DNA from: Deltaproteobacteria bacterium | GTDB lineage: Bacteria; Desulfobacterota; Desulfarculia; JACQYL01 | Reading direction: 5' to 3' | DNA length: 64,000 nucleotides | Assembly (NCBI GenBank): GCA_016208165.1 | Contig: JACQYL010000036.1 | Location: forward strand, 12,035-76,034 | Part shown: in pieces, positions 17,829-26,388 of the stretch | Layout of the letters: every line of letters begins with the position of its first letter | Numbering within the stretch: the first letter of the stretch is position 1 | Program-made: the position numbers and the translations under genes | Notes under the pieces: model-generated | What the model saw: the letters and a program-made list of their open reading frames with translations, nothing else | Told to the model about the DNA's origin: nothing | Database searches by the model: none

Positions 17829-18085
17829 CCTATCTCCTTTCGTGAGCTAAGGTCTCCAAGCGCCTTTGGATACGCTGTTTTGGTGTCTGTAAAAACGCCG
17901 CCACTCTACCAGACGCGTTTCCGCCTCGTCAATCGCAAAATCGTGAAAACCCTCACAACGAGCCCCCGGGTTCGACGATTTCGAGGAAGGTTCGCTTGAC
18001 AATGGCTTTTTCGTTTTTCTAAGATGACGTTTCGCCGGACCATCCAAGGTCCGCCCAAGCTCTCTCACGAAAGGACGACTATCCT

Positions 18086-19063
18086 ATGCACCACAAAATC
18101 TTAGCCATTTGGGCGTGTTTGCTCGCGTTTCTCTGTGTCACCACCTCTCCTTATGCGATTGAAAAAAAAGAGCCCCCGGAAATCCTGGCCACTGTGAACG
18201 GCGAGCCGGTCCGATATTCCGAGATTAAAGAAGCTGTTGAAGGGACTGTGAGAGAATGGGAACGGCGAAGCGGCAAGAAAGCGGACGATGAGGTTGTAAG
18301 CGAGATTAGACGCGTCGTCCTATCCAACTCGATCCGGGATGTGATCATCCGTCAGGAATGTCAGAAGTACATGGTCGAGGTCACCAACGAAGAACTGGAC
18401 CGTGAGTTGCTCAAGCAAATGGTCGAGTTTGGCGGCAAGAAGAAATTCGAGGAAAACCTAGCCGCCAACAATCTGTCACTGGACGTGATCAAGACCAAAT
18501 TGTGGAGCGCCGTGGCGGCAAAAAAGCTGGTCAATGAGGTTATAGCCAGCCGCATAGAAGTCACCGACGACGAAGTCAAAAAATTCTATGAAGCGAGCAA
18601 AGCGCGGTTTTATACTCCCCCAACCGCGGAACTCAGCCACATTGTAATCGAAGTGCCGAAGGATGCCACAGCGGAACAGATCGACAAGGCGAAAAAGAAT
18701 GCGGAACTCGTATTGAAGAAGCTCCGTGATGGCGCTGACTTTGCAGAAATGGCCCAGGAATATTCCGACGATCCCAACAAGATGGAGGGCGGCAAGATCG
18801 GAATGCTCCAGCCCGGTCGGATGCCCCCGGAATTCGATAAGGCGGCCTTCGCACTGAAAGAAGGCGAGATCAGCGACGTGGTCAAAACCAAGTACGGATA
18901 CCATATCATCAAAGCGGGCAAAGTATCGCCCGAGAACACGGTGCCGCTGGAAGACGCCAAGGAGGGAATCACCATCCTCCTGAAGAAGACCAAGATCGAA
19001 ATGGCGGAGAAAGGTTACATGGAGCAGCTTCTACGGAGCGCAAAGATCCAATCCTTCATTTGA
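18086..19063 (+). CDS. exported parvulin-type peptidyl-prolyl isomerase (PpiC/SurA-like)
   Basis: A 325-residue periplasmic folding factor. It has a signal peptide (residues 1-26, hydrophobic, ending SPYA). A SurA-N-like chaperone region covers about 30-170. A single parvulin domain covers about 178-275, with ELSHIVIEVPKDAT, GADFAEMAQEYSDDP and the closing GYHIIKAGK. It probably assists folding of outer-membrane proteins such as the barrel proteins encoded nearby. A strong terminator follows. The gene is divergent from folD. Confidence 0.9.
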   Translation: MHHKILAIWACLLAFLCVTTSPYAIEKKEPPEILATVNGEPVRYSEIKEAVEGTVREWERRSGKKADDEVVSEIRRVVLSNSIRDVIIRQECQKYMVEVTNEELDRELLKQMVEFGGKKKFEENLAANNLSLDVIKTKLWSAVAAKKLVNEVIASRIEVTDDEVKKFYEASKARFYTPPTAELSHIVIEVPKDATAEQIDKAKKNAELVLKKLRDGADFAEMAQEYSDDPNKMEGGKIGMLQPGRMPPEFDKAAFALKEGEISDVVKTKYGYHIIKAGKVSPENTVPLEDAKEGITILLKKTKIEMAEKGYMEQLLRSAKIQSFI

Positions 19064-19431
19064 AAGCGCATCGAATGGCGGGCGACCGTGCGCCAACCCG
19101 TCGAAGTGCTCTTAAACCGGTTGGTTGATGTTCGCAACATACAGGGGAAATCTGTTAGAAGGGTTTCCCCTGTATCGTTTTGTACCGACTGCGAGTGGCG
19201 TCGATGTCCTGTTCCGAAGTCTTTTCGAAATTCGGCCGCCCTCCCCCAGGCCGTCTCCACTTTGGCGAACGAAAGGGCCCCTATGTGGGCCCACTCTGCC
19301 AAACGCCGTCGATTTGCCGATCTTCAATATGCCTGAGATATTGCCCCGGATCGGCGGCAAACGCACTCAGGGTTGTTTCCTGAAGCGCCCGCCGGCCGGG
19401 CCACTAGTTTCACTAAGGACGGGAACTCTGA
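19064..19431. other. intergenic region after the isomerase gene
   Basis: The region holds the terminator at 19139-19181. The remaining roughly 250 bases contain a C-rich stretch without a convincing gene or RNA. Confidence 0.4.
19139..19181 (+). terminator. strong intrinsic terminator
   Basis: ATACAGGGGAAA (19139-19150) pairs perfectly with TTTCCCCTGTAT (19164-19175), followed by CGTTTTG. It ends the parvulin gene transcript. Confidence 0.85.
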
Positions 19432-19893
19432 ATGACCAAGATCCTGGTCGACGCAGACGGCTGCCCGGTCAAGGAGGAAGTCTTCCAAGTGGCGAAACGC
19501 CATGGGCTCGAGGTCACGCTCGTGGCAAACTCATGGATGCGGTTTCCTGATGAAGCCAGGATCGAACTCGTCCTGGTAAAAGACTCCCTCGATGCGGCGG
19601 ACGATTGGATTGTGGATCACGTTACGGAGAACGATATCGTGATCACCGGGGACATTCCTCTTGCCTCGCGCTGTCTGGAAAGAGGCGCACAGGTGCTCGG
19701 TCCAAAAGGGCGCGTATTCACAGAGGATTCCATATCCGGTTTCCTGGCGAGCCGCGAGCTCAGCTCCCACCTCCGGGAATTTGGCATCATGACGGGCGGC
19801 CCGGCCCCCTTTCAAAAGCGGGATCGCTCCCGATTCCTCCACGCCTTGGACGAAATGATCCGAACGCTGATCGGGAGGCGCCCGCGTACGTGA
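19432..19893 (+). CDS. YaiI/YqxD family (UPF0178, DUF188) protein
   Basis: A 153-residue soluble protein of the DUF188 family, predicted to have a PIN-like nuclease fold. Diagnostic features are the start ILVDADGCPVKEEV, the middle DDWIVDHVTENDIVITGDIPLA and the C-terminal GGPAPFQKRDRSRFLHALDE. Acidic residues D7, D9 and those in the ITGDI region would form the metal site. The biological role is not established. It stands alone, with a terminator upstream and an unrelated secreted protein downstream. ATG 19432 gives the family-typical N-terminus. Confidence 0.9.
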   Translation: MTKILVDADGCPVKEEVFQVAKRHGLEVTLVANSWMRFPDEARIELVLVKDSLDAADDWIVDHVTENDIVITGDIPLASRCLERGAQVLGPKGRVFTEDSISGFLASRELSSHLREFGIMTGGPAPFQKRDRSRFLHALDEMIRTLIGRRPRT

Positions 19894-20004
19894 GCCGTGC
19901 GCCCTCTCCCTCTTCGCTGAAACGATGGATAGGGTTCTCTCGAAGTCCTATTCAACTGGTCGAAGAGAATCGCCTCGTATGAGTTACCGACGGAAATCCC
20001 GCGC

Positions 20005-20065
20005 CCGGCTCGGCCGGCGGATGCTTGATAGGCTGAAAGCAGCAGGTCTTCGACGGCCGAGCCGG
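20005..20065. repeat. inverted repeat downstream of the YaiI-type gene
   Basis: CCGGCTCGGCCG (20005-20016) and CGGCCGAGCCGG (20054-20065) form a perfect 12-bp palindrome with a loop of 37 bases. There is no T-run, so it is at best a weak terminator or a transcript-stabilising hairpin. Confidence 0.5.
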
Positions 20066-20088
20066 CCTCTCTTAACTTCCCATTAAAC

Positions 20089-20117
20089 TTGACTTTTCCT
20101 TCCGATTCACGGATAAT
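20089..20117 (+). promoter_or_regulatory. predicted sigma-70 promoter
   Basis: TTGACT (20089-20094), a 17-base spacer and GATAAT (20112-20117) lie 30 bases before the start of the exported protein at 20147. Confidence 0.55.
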
Positions 20118-20146
20118 TCCTTAACTACATTGGGAGGTTCCGAGTT

Positions 20147-20812
20147 ATGGCTAAATACCTTGTCGTCGCCGTGCTGTGCGTGTTCCTGTGCTTCCCCGCC
20201 CTAGCCCAAGAGCCCGACATCATGAGTATCCATCTCATCAGTCAGGAAGTGGACGGGAGTGAACGAAACGTCTTTTCTCGCCACAATTACACGGTGCTCC
20301 AGATCCTCCGGGATCTGCTGAATATTGCGGATCAGGTCAACCTCCAGGAAGTGATCCAAAGGTTCGGCGGCGACAGCGGATTCCCTCCCAGATTCGTTGA
20401 CGGGAATGTGGTTCAACTCAGAACCGATCTGGACTACCTCCTCGATGTCTTCCCCCAAAGTATGGACGTATTTTCGAACCCTCTGGCCGTGGGTGAAAAA
20501 AGCTATGTAGACGAATTCGGAAACTACTTTACCACTACCGAGCCGGAGCAATATGAACCCCTCCCTTTCGAAGACACCTACAATCTGACATTTTATGCCG
20601 GCAGCAACACCGCCGCGGCTCCCCTGTTGGCCATTCTTGAAAACGCGGAGATTGTTACCCGGGGAAACCGATACCGGATTTTTGCCCAGGACGTTACGGC
20701 CGCGCGGGAAGCACCTACTCATGTCCCCACCCTTACCCACTGGGGGATGCTCCTTCTGGTCATCGCCCTTGCAACGATCGCCGTCAAGACCCTTAGAAAT
20801 GCGCAGGTGTAG
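20147..20812 (+). CDS. exported protein with IPTL-type C-terminal sorting tail
   Basis: A 221-residue protein with a clear signal peptide (residues 1-20, ending ALAQ) and a C-terminal tripartite tail: VPTLTHWGM, a hydrophobic helix (LLLVIALATIAV) and a short basic end (KTLRNAQV). This layout matches the IPTL-CTERM class of putative sorting signals, related in concept to PEP-CTERM. The mature part (about residues 22-185) is acidic and rich in Asp, Asn and Tyr, and is not recognised. It is preceded by GGGAGG and a likely sigma-70 promoter. No exosortase is seen in the window. A surface or extracellular matrix role is inferred. Confidence 0.75.
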   Translation: MAKYLVVAVLCVFLCFPALAQEPDIMSIHLISQEVDGSERNVFSRHNYTVLQILRDLLNIADQVNLQEVIQRFGGDSGFPPRFVDGNVVQLRTDLDYLLDVFPQSMDVFSNPLAVGEKSYVDEFGNYFTTTEPEQYEPLPFEDTYNLTFYAGSNTAAAPLLAILENAEIVTRGNRYRIFAQDVTAAREAPTHVPTLTHWGMLLLVIALATIAVKTLRNAQV

Positions 20813-21100
20813 AGCAGGGATTATGAGGTCCGGAAGCTCGGTGCTTGCTGGGGAACAACAGGATCCGTATCGAGCGCATCCTGCGGTAACGACTGCCCGG
20901 ATGCGTTTATGCACCTGAGACGGTACGGTGCTCGCGACTTCCGGAAGGGGTTACCCTGCGGGATGACCCCGATTCGGAAGCCTTGGGAGGAGTCCGGAAA
21001 ACCCTCATCCGGAAGACTCCCTCAACCACCTTCTGAGTCGAAACGTCGAACATCAAGAATCAAACCCAATCATAACTCACAACAAGAAGGAGACTAGACG

Positions 21101-21850
21101 ATGAAACGATGGATTACGCTACTTATGGTGCTCGGCCTGTCGATCTTCTCGATAACCGGGGTCTGTTTCGCTCAATGTGGCATTTGGAAATCGGCGACCC
21201 CTTCGGACGCCGTCAGTTTTTATGTACAATCATACGACGTCACTGACGAATCGGTAGTGGTGATCTACTCTCCCGACGGAGTGGAGTTCGCCGCTTTTCT
21301 GGACACCGAATTCGAATCCGGGACGGTGGACGTGGAAGATCTGGGAGGTCAGGGTTATCACTTGACCATGAATTTCGTGGACGCGGATAACGCCACGGCT
21401 ATGCTGACCTTCCCCAGTTCGCCCGGCGCAAGTTACACCCTCATACGCACGTTCGAAGGTTTCGGCAAGGGCGAACCGGGGGATCAGGGGCCCGCAGGAC
21501 CGCAGGGGCCCGTGGGTCCGGCGGGTCCAACCGGCCCGACAGGTCCATCGGGTCCCGAGGGAGATGCGGGTGACCCCGGTGCGCAAGGCCCGCCCGGTAT
21601 CGCCAACATCTATCTCGTCACCACGGAGCAAAGCGTGCCGGTTGGAGGTGGACTCACCAACTGTGACGCTCTCTGCAATTCCGGGGACAAAGTCCTCGGC
21701 GGAGGTTATAATAATGCCTTTTCGTTCCCTACCATCTCTATCATTCTAAATGCCCCCATATCGGACCTCTCGGGATGGCGGGTGGGGGTCACACATTCGG
21801 GAGCCAGCAGCACACAAATCAATTGCTATGCCGTATGCGGGGATCTGTGA
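21101..21850 (+). CDS. secreted collagen-like protein
   Basis: A 249-residue exported protein. A signal peptide (residues 1-25, ending VCFA) leads an N-terminal domain of about 100 residues, then about 14 uninterrupted Gly-x-y triplets (about residues 126-167: [14 protein letters not shown] and so on, rich in Pro, Ala and Thr). A C-terminal region of about 80 residues has four cysteines (CDALC, CYAVC). Gly-x-y runs of this kind form collagen-like triple helices that build surface stalks or trimers. The C-terminal Cys-rich part may be the head. ATG 21101 follows AAGGAG. Confidence 0.82.
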   Translation: MKRWITLLMVLGLSIFSITGVCFAQCGIWKSATPSDAVSFYVQSYDVTDESVVVIYSPDGVEFAAFLDTEFESGTVDVEDLGGQGYHLTMNFVDADNATAMLTFPSSPGASYTLIRTFEGFGKGEPGDQGPAGPQGPVGPAGPTGPTGPSGPEGDAGDPGAQGPPGIANIYLVTTEQSVPVGGGLTNCDALCNSGDKVLGGGYNNAFSFPTISIILNAPISDLSGWRVGVTHSGASSTQINCYAVCGDL

Positions 21851-22099
21851 GAATAAGCACCCCATCCGATTCCTAATTGGGACGGCGCATACGATCAGAC
21901 GCATCGCACGGAGAACATGTGAATGGACGGATCGGTGCTTTCGTAGAATCCAATACCCTCGGCGTTTCTTGATCAAACGCCATCCAGGGTCCGGAGAATT
22001 CCGTCTGAAAGACTGGGACTCCGGGCTTTGGTACATAACCCCTGTTTTTCCGGATGCCGCGGAAGCTACGTTTGCAAAGCAAAAGAAAGGGGACACAAG

Positions 22100-22546
22100 G
22101 TGGGTATCGCGTTGCGTCTGATCCTATTGCTTACGTTTTTTGCGATCGTCGGCTGCGCTGCAGGACCCGAGGGTCCGTACAACGGAGACAACCCGGCCGG
22201 TTTTTTCCCCGGACTCTGGCATGGGTTCATCGCGTGGATCACCTTAATCCTTTCTTTTTTCACCTCGATAAAAATGTATTCGATCAACAACACCGGCGCC
22301 ATGTATGATCTTGGTTTTCTCATCGGAATCGCCTGTTGGCTCGGCGGGGGCACAGGCTCTTGGTGCAGGAAGAGAAAGAGCCGGCGTGAGCAGGAATGGG
22401 ACCAAGTGGCCGAGAAAGTTGAAGCTAAGGTCAAACGGGAGATGCGGAAGTGGGCCGAGGCCCAGGAAAGCGACGACTGGCCGGAGGTGGAGAAAAAGCT
22501 GGAGGACAAAGTCAGAAACAAACTCAAGGAATGGGCGGATTCCTGA
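22100..22546 (+). CDS. small membrane lipoprotein with charged C-terminal helix
   Basis: About 148 residues from a GTG at 22100, chosen because AAAGGGG lies a few bases upstream and a lipoprotein signal with lipobox AIVGC begins there; the frame is open from 22028. Two further hydrophobic segments (GLWHGFIAWITLILSFF and LGFLIGIACWLGGG) precede a long, highly charged amphipathic region of about 60 residues (EKVEAKVKREMRKWAEAQ) likely to form a coiled coil. The family is not recognised. A terminator-like hairpin follows. Confidence 0.65.
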   Translation: MGIALRLILLLTFFAIVGCAAGPEGPYNGDNPAGFFPGLWHGFIAWITLILSFFTSIKMYSINNTGAMYDLGFLIGIACWLGGGTGSWCRKRKSRREQEWDQVAEKVEAKVKREMRKWAEAQESDDWPEVEKKLEDKVRNKLKEWADS

Positions 22547-22571
22547 GGTTGGGTGACTCGCGTCTCCCTTC

Positions 22572-22631
22572 GAAAACGGAGCCATGCATAGATCCGCTAT
22601 GAGAACCGCCTAGCCGTTCGGCTCCGTTTTC
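22572..22631 (+). terminator. terminator-like hairpin
   Basis: GAAAACGGAGCC (22572-22583) pairs perfectly with GGCTCCGTTTTC (22620-22631), with a 36-base loop. The stem's own TTTT supplies a short U-run. It lies between the lipoprotein gene and the methyltransferase gene. Confidence 0.55.
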
Positions 22632-22687
22632 CAATCCAAATAGGAACGCCTCCTCGCAGCGATACGGTTTTCGGAAGGAACTCCTCC

Positions 22688-23809
22688 ATGATCGACTATG
22701 CCAAGAAATCCAGCGTGGCACTGTGGAAAACCCGGGGCAATCCCTTTGCCCGGTATCACACCAAGGATTGGGGAATGGCCTGGATCCTCGAGCATGTTCC
22801 CATCGAGGAGGGCATGACCGTCCTCGATGTGGGGCACGGCAGGAATGAACACGTGGCCGATTTTTTCCTGTCCAAAGGGTGTACGTTTTATGCCATGGAC
22901 AAGATTACCGCCCCTCAAAGACCAGGTTCATCCTTGCCCGAGTTCGATGATCTCCGAAACTATGCGGACGAGTTGGAGCGGAGGGGAGGCTTCTACATCG
23001 ATCGGTTCTGTGGGACGGGCCGTTCGGATGAGGACTTGATCGAGCGTTTCGATCTGATTTTCTCGCTGGGAGTACTCGAACACGCCATCGAGTGGGGCTA
23101 CCCGATGAGCATCTTTCCCATCTTGTTTGAGATGGTCCTCATGCTGAAAACCGGCGGCCTCTTGGCCAATATTTATGAACCCTGCGCGTACAGGGACAAT
23201 CCTTTCCACATTGCTCATGATATCGCATTCTTGTATGGATACGTAGAGCTGCTCGATCCCGGTCACAAAGTACCCGTATTCGATCGGATGCCCGGCATGT
23301 ACGAGATAGCCACTAATCCGGACACCATTATTACCGACACCGTGGAAACCTACACGACCCTCAAAGGGGTCAACGGGTACACGGCGCTCGGGTATATGGG
23401 ACGCAAAATCCGGAACATGCCTCCATTCAAACTCGACCGGCACAAAGATATCAATCCGTCTTCGAGTTATGAGAAATACCGCTGGATAGAAGTTGAGGGC
23501 GCCGAGGGAGCGACTCCCCCGCATACATACCGGCGAGTTCTCTGCTTCGGCGCGGCCAGCAGGTTCAAACAGTGGTTTCCGAAATTGACGCGGATGTTTC
23601 CCGAGAAAGCCATCGTGGGGGTGCTGGATAACGATTCGGACAAGTGGGGACGCACCATCGAAGGGATTCCCATCCTGAGCCCGGACAGGATTCGCGACAT
23701 CGATCCCGATCTGGTTGTCGTGACCACCATGTTCCATACTAGCGTGGTGGCCGAATTGGAATACCTCAAATCCGAATACGGCCTTGAATTCGATATCCGG
23801 ATTGTCTGA
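22688..23809 (+). CDS. SAM-dependent methyltransferase-like protein with C-terminal Rossmann-like domain
   Basis: A 373-residue two-domain protein. The N-terminal half looks like a class I methyltransferase: motif I VLDVGHGRNEHVADFF (about residues 44-59), an acidic end of strand 2 (AMD), and LIFSLGVLEHAIEW for motif IV. The C-terminal part (from about residue 285) begins YRRVLCFGAASRFKQW and continues VGVLDNDSDKWGRTIEGIPILSPD, resembling the Rossmann-like domain found with sugar or C-methyltransferases. Natural substrate unknown; a glycan or small metabolite is plausible. It stands between a terminator and the AT-rich restriction-modification island. Confidence 0.65.
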   Translation: MIDYAKKSSVALWKTRGNPFARYHTKDWGMAWILEHVPIEEGMTVLDVGHGRNEHVADFFLSKGCTFYAMDKITAPQRPGSSLPEFDDLRNYADELERRGGFYIDRFCGTGRSDEDLIERFDLIFSLGVLEHAIEWGYPMSIFPILFEMVLMLKTGGLLANIYEPCAYRDNPFHIAHDIAFLYGYVELLDPGHKVPVFDRMPGMYEIATNPDTIITDTVETYTTLKGVNGYTALGYMGRKIRNMPPFKLDRHKDINPSSSYEKYRWIEVEGAEGATPPHTYRRVLCFGAASRFKQWFPKLTRMFPEKAIVGVLDNDSDKWGRTIEGIPILSPDRIRDIDPDLVVVTTMFHTSVVAELEYLKSEYGLEFDIRIV

Positions 23810-23999
23810 TCGGCTCACTCGACGCTGGTAGACGAAGCCACGCATTGGCGCCCGTGGTGCGTTCGAACATATGAATTTTACTCTGAAACTTCGCTTCTCT
23901 TGAACTTGGCGATCCGGCGCTGCGCATACCCATCTTGGCGCTTACCTTCATATTGGCCTACACGTCTCCGTCTCGACTCAGAAGCCATCAGCTTTAGAC

Positions 24000-24042
24000 T
24001 TGACTAGTTTTTTACAATGTTTTATAAAGATCATAAATCTTT
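24000..24042 (+). promoter_or_regulatory. promoter and palindromic operator of the restriction-modification operon
   Basis: TTGACT (24000-24005), a 17-base spacer and TATAAA (24023-24028) form a strong sigma-70 promoter. The palindrome AAAGAT-CATAA-ATCTTT (24026-24042) overlaps the end of the -10 and the expected transcription start. It is a natural operator for the small helix-turn-helix protein encoded next. Confidence 0.65.
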
Positions 24043-24058
24043 GGAAGTGGGCTATTTC

Positions 24059-24250
24059 ATGGAGAATTTTAAGGACTTCTTGACAATCAGACAGGCGGCG
24101 GAGTTTTTGGGCGTAACCGCCACTACCCTGAGAAATTGGGATCGCGCAGGAAAATTCAAGCCCATCAGACATCCGGTAAACTTCTATAGACTGTACAAGA
24201 AATCAGATTTGGAAATATTGCTCAACTTGCTCCGAAAGAAAGAGGATTAG
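24059..24250 (+). CDS. small MerR/excisionase-type helix-turn-helix regulator
   Basis: A 63-residue DNA-binding protein. FLTIRQAAEFLGVTATTLRNWDRAGKF matches the winged helix-turn-helix of the MerR/excisionase group. The start at 24059 is chosen because the predicted transcription start lies between it and the earlier ATG at 24017, and GGAAGTGG precedes it. It ends eight bases before the methyltransferase gene, so it probably controls that gene in the way controller proteins time restriction-modification expression. The AT-rich composition marks the whole island as acquired. Confidence 0.75.
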   Translation: MENFKDFLTIRQAAEFLGVTATTLRNWDRAGKFKPIRHPVNFYRLYKKSDLEILLNLLRKKED

Positions 24251-24258
24251 GCAATACT

Positions 24259-25620
24259 ATGTCAGAGCTATTTCGAGAGGAAAGACGTGACTTCGGTTCT
24301 CTTGGTGATATCCTATCACAGAGCCTGTATGATGAAGTCCTTCCTAAACACCTAAAGCCAGTTCCTCAACTCAACGAAGTCTACGAACTTGAACTTGCCT
24401 ATTATGAAAGCCGGATTCTCACGGACGAAGAAATACAGCGAAACGGGGCTTACTTCGCCAGCGTAAATGGATTACCAACGCGGCATTTTTTGATATGTCG
24501 AGGTGAGCCTCTCAAGCTCGCCGACCATTCATCGTCAAGACTCAAATCGTTCTTCAAAAACAATCAGTTTAAGACTGGATATGCCACAAACGGTCTTTTT
24601 CCGTACAGGGGAAAATTCCATCCGCAGATGATCAAAGGCTTGATCAACGTCATGGGGCTTAAACCCGGCAATGTGGTGTTGGATCCTATGATGGGATCCG
24701 GAACAGTTCTTATAGAGGCTTCACTAATGGGAATCCATTCCATCGGACTCGATTCCAGCCCTTTTTGCTCCTTTATGGCAAAAGCCAAACTCGATGGCTT
24801 AAAAGTTCCTATTGGATATTTGAAGGCATCTCTTAGAGATTTTGATACCACTTTTAGGTATTATAACCATAAAGTCGGACAAGAGACAAGTTCAGCGCCA
24901 AGGAGACAAGTTAGTTTACTCACAGAACCAAGGATTACAACTAAGCAATATGCAATTCCTCAATGGAGCAAACGTCAGGACGTTCAGGATTACCTGATGC
25001 TCGCATTCCTTGATGCAAAAGGATACTCGGAGCGCAGCAACCGCAAATCATTTGAAGAGCAGTTCAAAGCCATATTGGAAAGATACATTTTCGTGGCTGA
25101 AAAAATTCAAACCGTGTTGAATGGGTTTCAGGATGAGTTGGGAGAGGCTGAACCCAAAACAGGTGATGCGCGCAAGATGGAAATACCCGACGAATCCGTC
25201 GATGGGATTATCTTCTCGCCTCCTTATAGTTTCGCAATCGACTACCTCGCTAACGATGAATATCACCTACATGCCATCGGGGTCGACGTGGATAAACTGA
25301 GAGAGTCCATGGTGGGACTTCGCGGAAGGTATCTGAAGCAGAAATATGAAAATTATCTTTCCGACATGAACCAAGTCATTGCTGAATGCTCCAGAGTGCT
25401 TAAGTCTGGAAAAATCTGTAGCATAGTCGTGGGTACCAACAACAATCAAATAAGCAAGATTTTGAAAGTCAATCCTGAAGAGGTGACCGGGATTCAGGAT
25501 CAACTGACCGAAATGGCTCGAAACCATGGGATGGGCTTGTTAAGAAGAATAGAACGTCAAATTACCGGCATGGCCAACACTATGCGATCGGAATTTATTT
25601 TAATGCTTCAAAAGAACTGA
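24259..25620 (+). CDS. type II DNA methyltransferase (probably N4-cytosine, BamHI-type system)
   Basis: A 453-residue DNA methyltransferase. The SAM-binding motif I, DPMMGSGTVLIEA (from residue 142), precedes the catalytic motif IV SPPY (residues 320-323), separated by about 175 residues that probably hold the target recognition region. SPPY is typical of N4-cytosine enzymes. The convergent endonuclease is BamHI-like, so GGATCC is the likely target; the gene itself contains two GGATCC sites within the motif I codons. It would protect host DNA. It is AT-rich compared with the flanks and ends five bases from the endonuclease stop. Confidence 0.88.
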   Translation: MSELFREERRDFGSLGDILSQSLYDEVLPKHLKPVPQLNEVYELELAYYESRILTDEEIQRNGAYFASVNGLPTRHFLICRGEPLKLADHSSSRLKSFFKNNQFKTGYATNGLFPYRGKFHPQMIKGLINVMGLKPGNVVLDPMMGSGTVLIEASLMGIHSIGLDSSPFCSFMAKAKLDGLKVPIGYLKASLRDFDTTFRYYNHKVGQETSSAPRRQVSLLTEPRITTKQYAIPQWSKRQDVQDYLMLAFLDAKGYSERSNRKSFEEQFKAILERYIFVAEKIQTVLNGFQDELGEAEPKTGDARKMEIPDESVDGIIFSPPYSFAIDYLANDEYHLHAIGVDVDKLRESMVGLRGRYLKQKYENYLSDMNQVIAECSRVLKSGKICSIVVGTNNNQISKILKVNPEEVTGIQDQLTEMARNHGMGLLRRIERQITGMANTMRSEFILMLQKN

Positions 25621-25625
25621 CCCTC

Positions 25626-26234
25626 TTAAACAACAGCCCTCCCGTTCGTACCTTTCGGAATTCTTGGGGCGTCAGCGCTCGCGTAGTCATGTTCAACAGC
25701 GATGATCGCAAGGAATCCATCGTCGATGTTCAATGCCCTCCACATGGGGAAGTAAGGGGCCAACTCCCTGAAATTTCCTACTCGATCTGTGAGATACTGG
25801 TAGAATTCTCTCGTAGGCAGGATTAGAATTCCGCCGGTGAGTTGCTTCTTTAGCAGCCCGACCGCCATTTTATTCACGGCGCGGTGGCTTGATGAAATGT
25901 TTCCGGTTTCCCATTCTACTGCGAAGAGTCGATCCCCCACTTCTCTTACAGCATCTATTGGGCCGGGAGTGCTGACGGAGGCGATATCGACTCTCTTTTC
26001 CAGCTCCCACCCGAAGCCCTCAAGTTGCGCCATGAACTCTCGTTTTATCGGTGTTACTCCACTTCCTTGGCCACGCTTTTTGCCGGATTGCTTGCGTATC
26101 GTAAAGCTACCTGATCCTTTTGGCCATTCGATCGCCGACACAGCCTTCTTGATCTGATCATAGATCCTTTTCCAGTCACTCGTTGAGGAAAAATTACCCC
26201 TGTCAATAAGCACTTCCATTTTGACAAACTTCAC
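25626..26234 (-). CDS. BamHI-like type II restriction endonuclease
   Basis: A 202-residue endonuclease. From the GTG at 26234 the catalytic residues are D94 (in GPID) and E107 and E109 (in EWETGN), matching the D94/E111/E113 layout of BamHI. Further BamHI-like stretches are ETGNISSSHRAVNK, YLTDRVGNFRELAPYF and RIPKGTNG. It should cut GGATCC, though specificity is inferred from memory of the BamHI sequence. The GTG start is supported by GAGGAG six bases upstream; a TTG at 26270 would extend it but has no such site. It converges on the methyltransferase gene with a five-base gap. Confidence 0.85.
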   Translation of the reverse strand: MKFVKMEVLIDRGNFSSTSDWKRIYDQIKKAVSAIEWPKGSGSFTIRKQSGKKRGQGSGVTPIKREFMAQLEGFGWELEKRVDIASVSTPGPIDAVREVGDRLFAVEWETGNISSSHRAVNKMAVGLLKKQLTGGILILPTREFYQYLTDRVGNFRELAPYFPMWRALNIDDGFLAIIAVEHDYASADAPRIPKGTNGRAVV

Positions 26235-26285
26235 ACTGAACTCCTCTGGCTCGATATTGAAAGCGGACAAGCAGTTACAAATTCG

Positions 26286-26314
26286 AGTTTAGTGAAAAAC
26301 AAGACCTTTTTCAA
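26286..26314 (-). promoter_or_regulatory. predicted promoter of the endonuclease gene
   Basis: On the minus strand TTGAAA (26314-26309), a 17-base spacer and TAAACT (26291-26286) lie upstream of the endonuclease, giving a leader of about 45 bases to the GTG at 26234. No copy of the AAAGAT palindrome is seen here. Confidence 0.45.
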
Positions 26315-26388
26315 TTAGCCTTCTGAATCGGAAGACGCGCTATGGTCCCAATGGCCCGTAGGGCATGGCAGGATAATATCCCCGCAAT

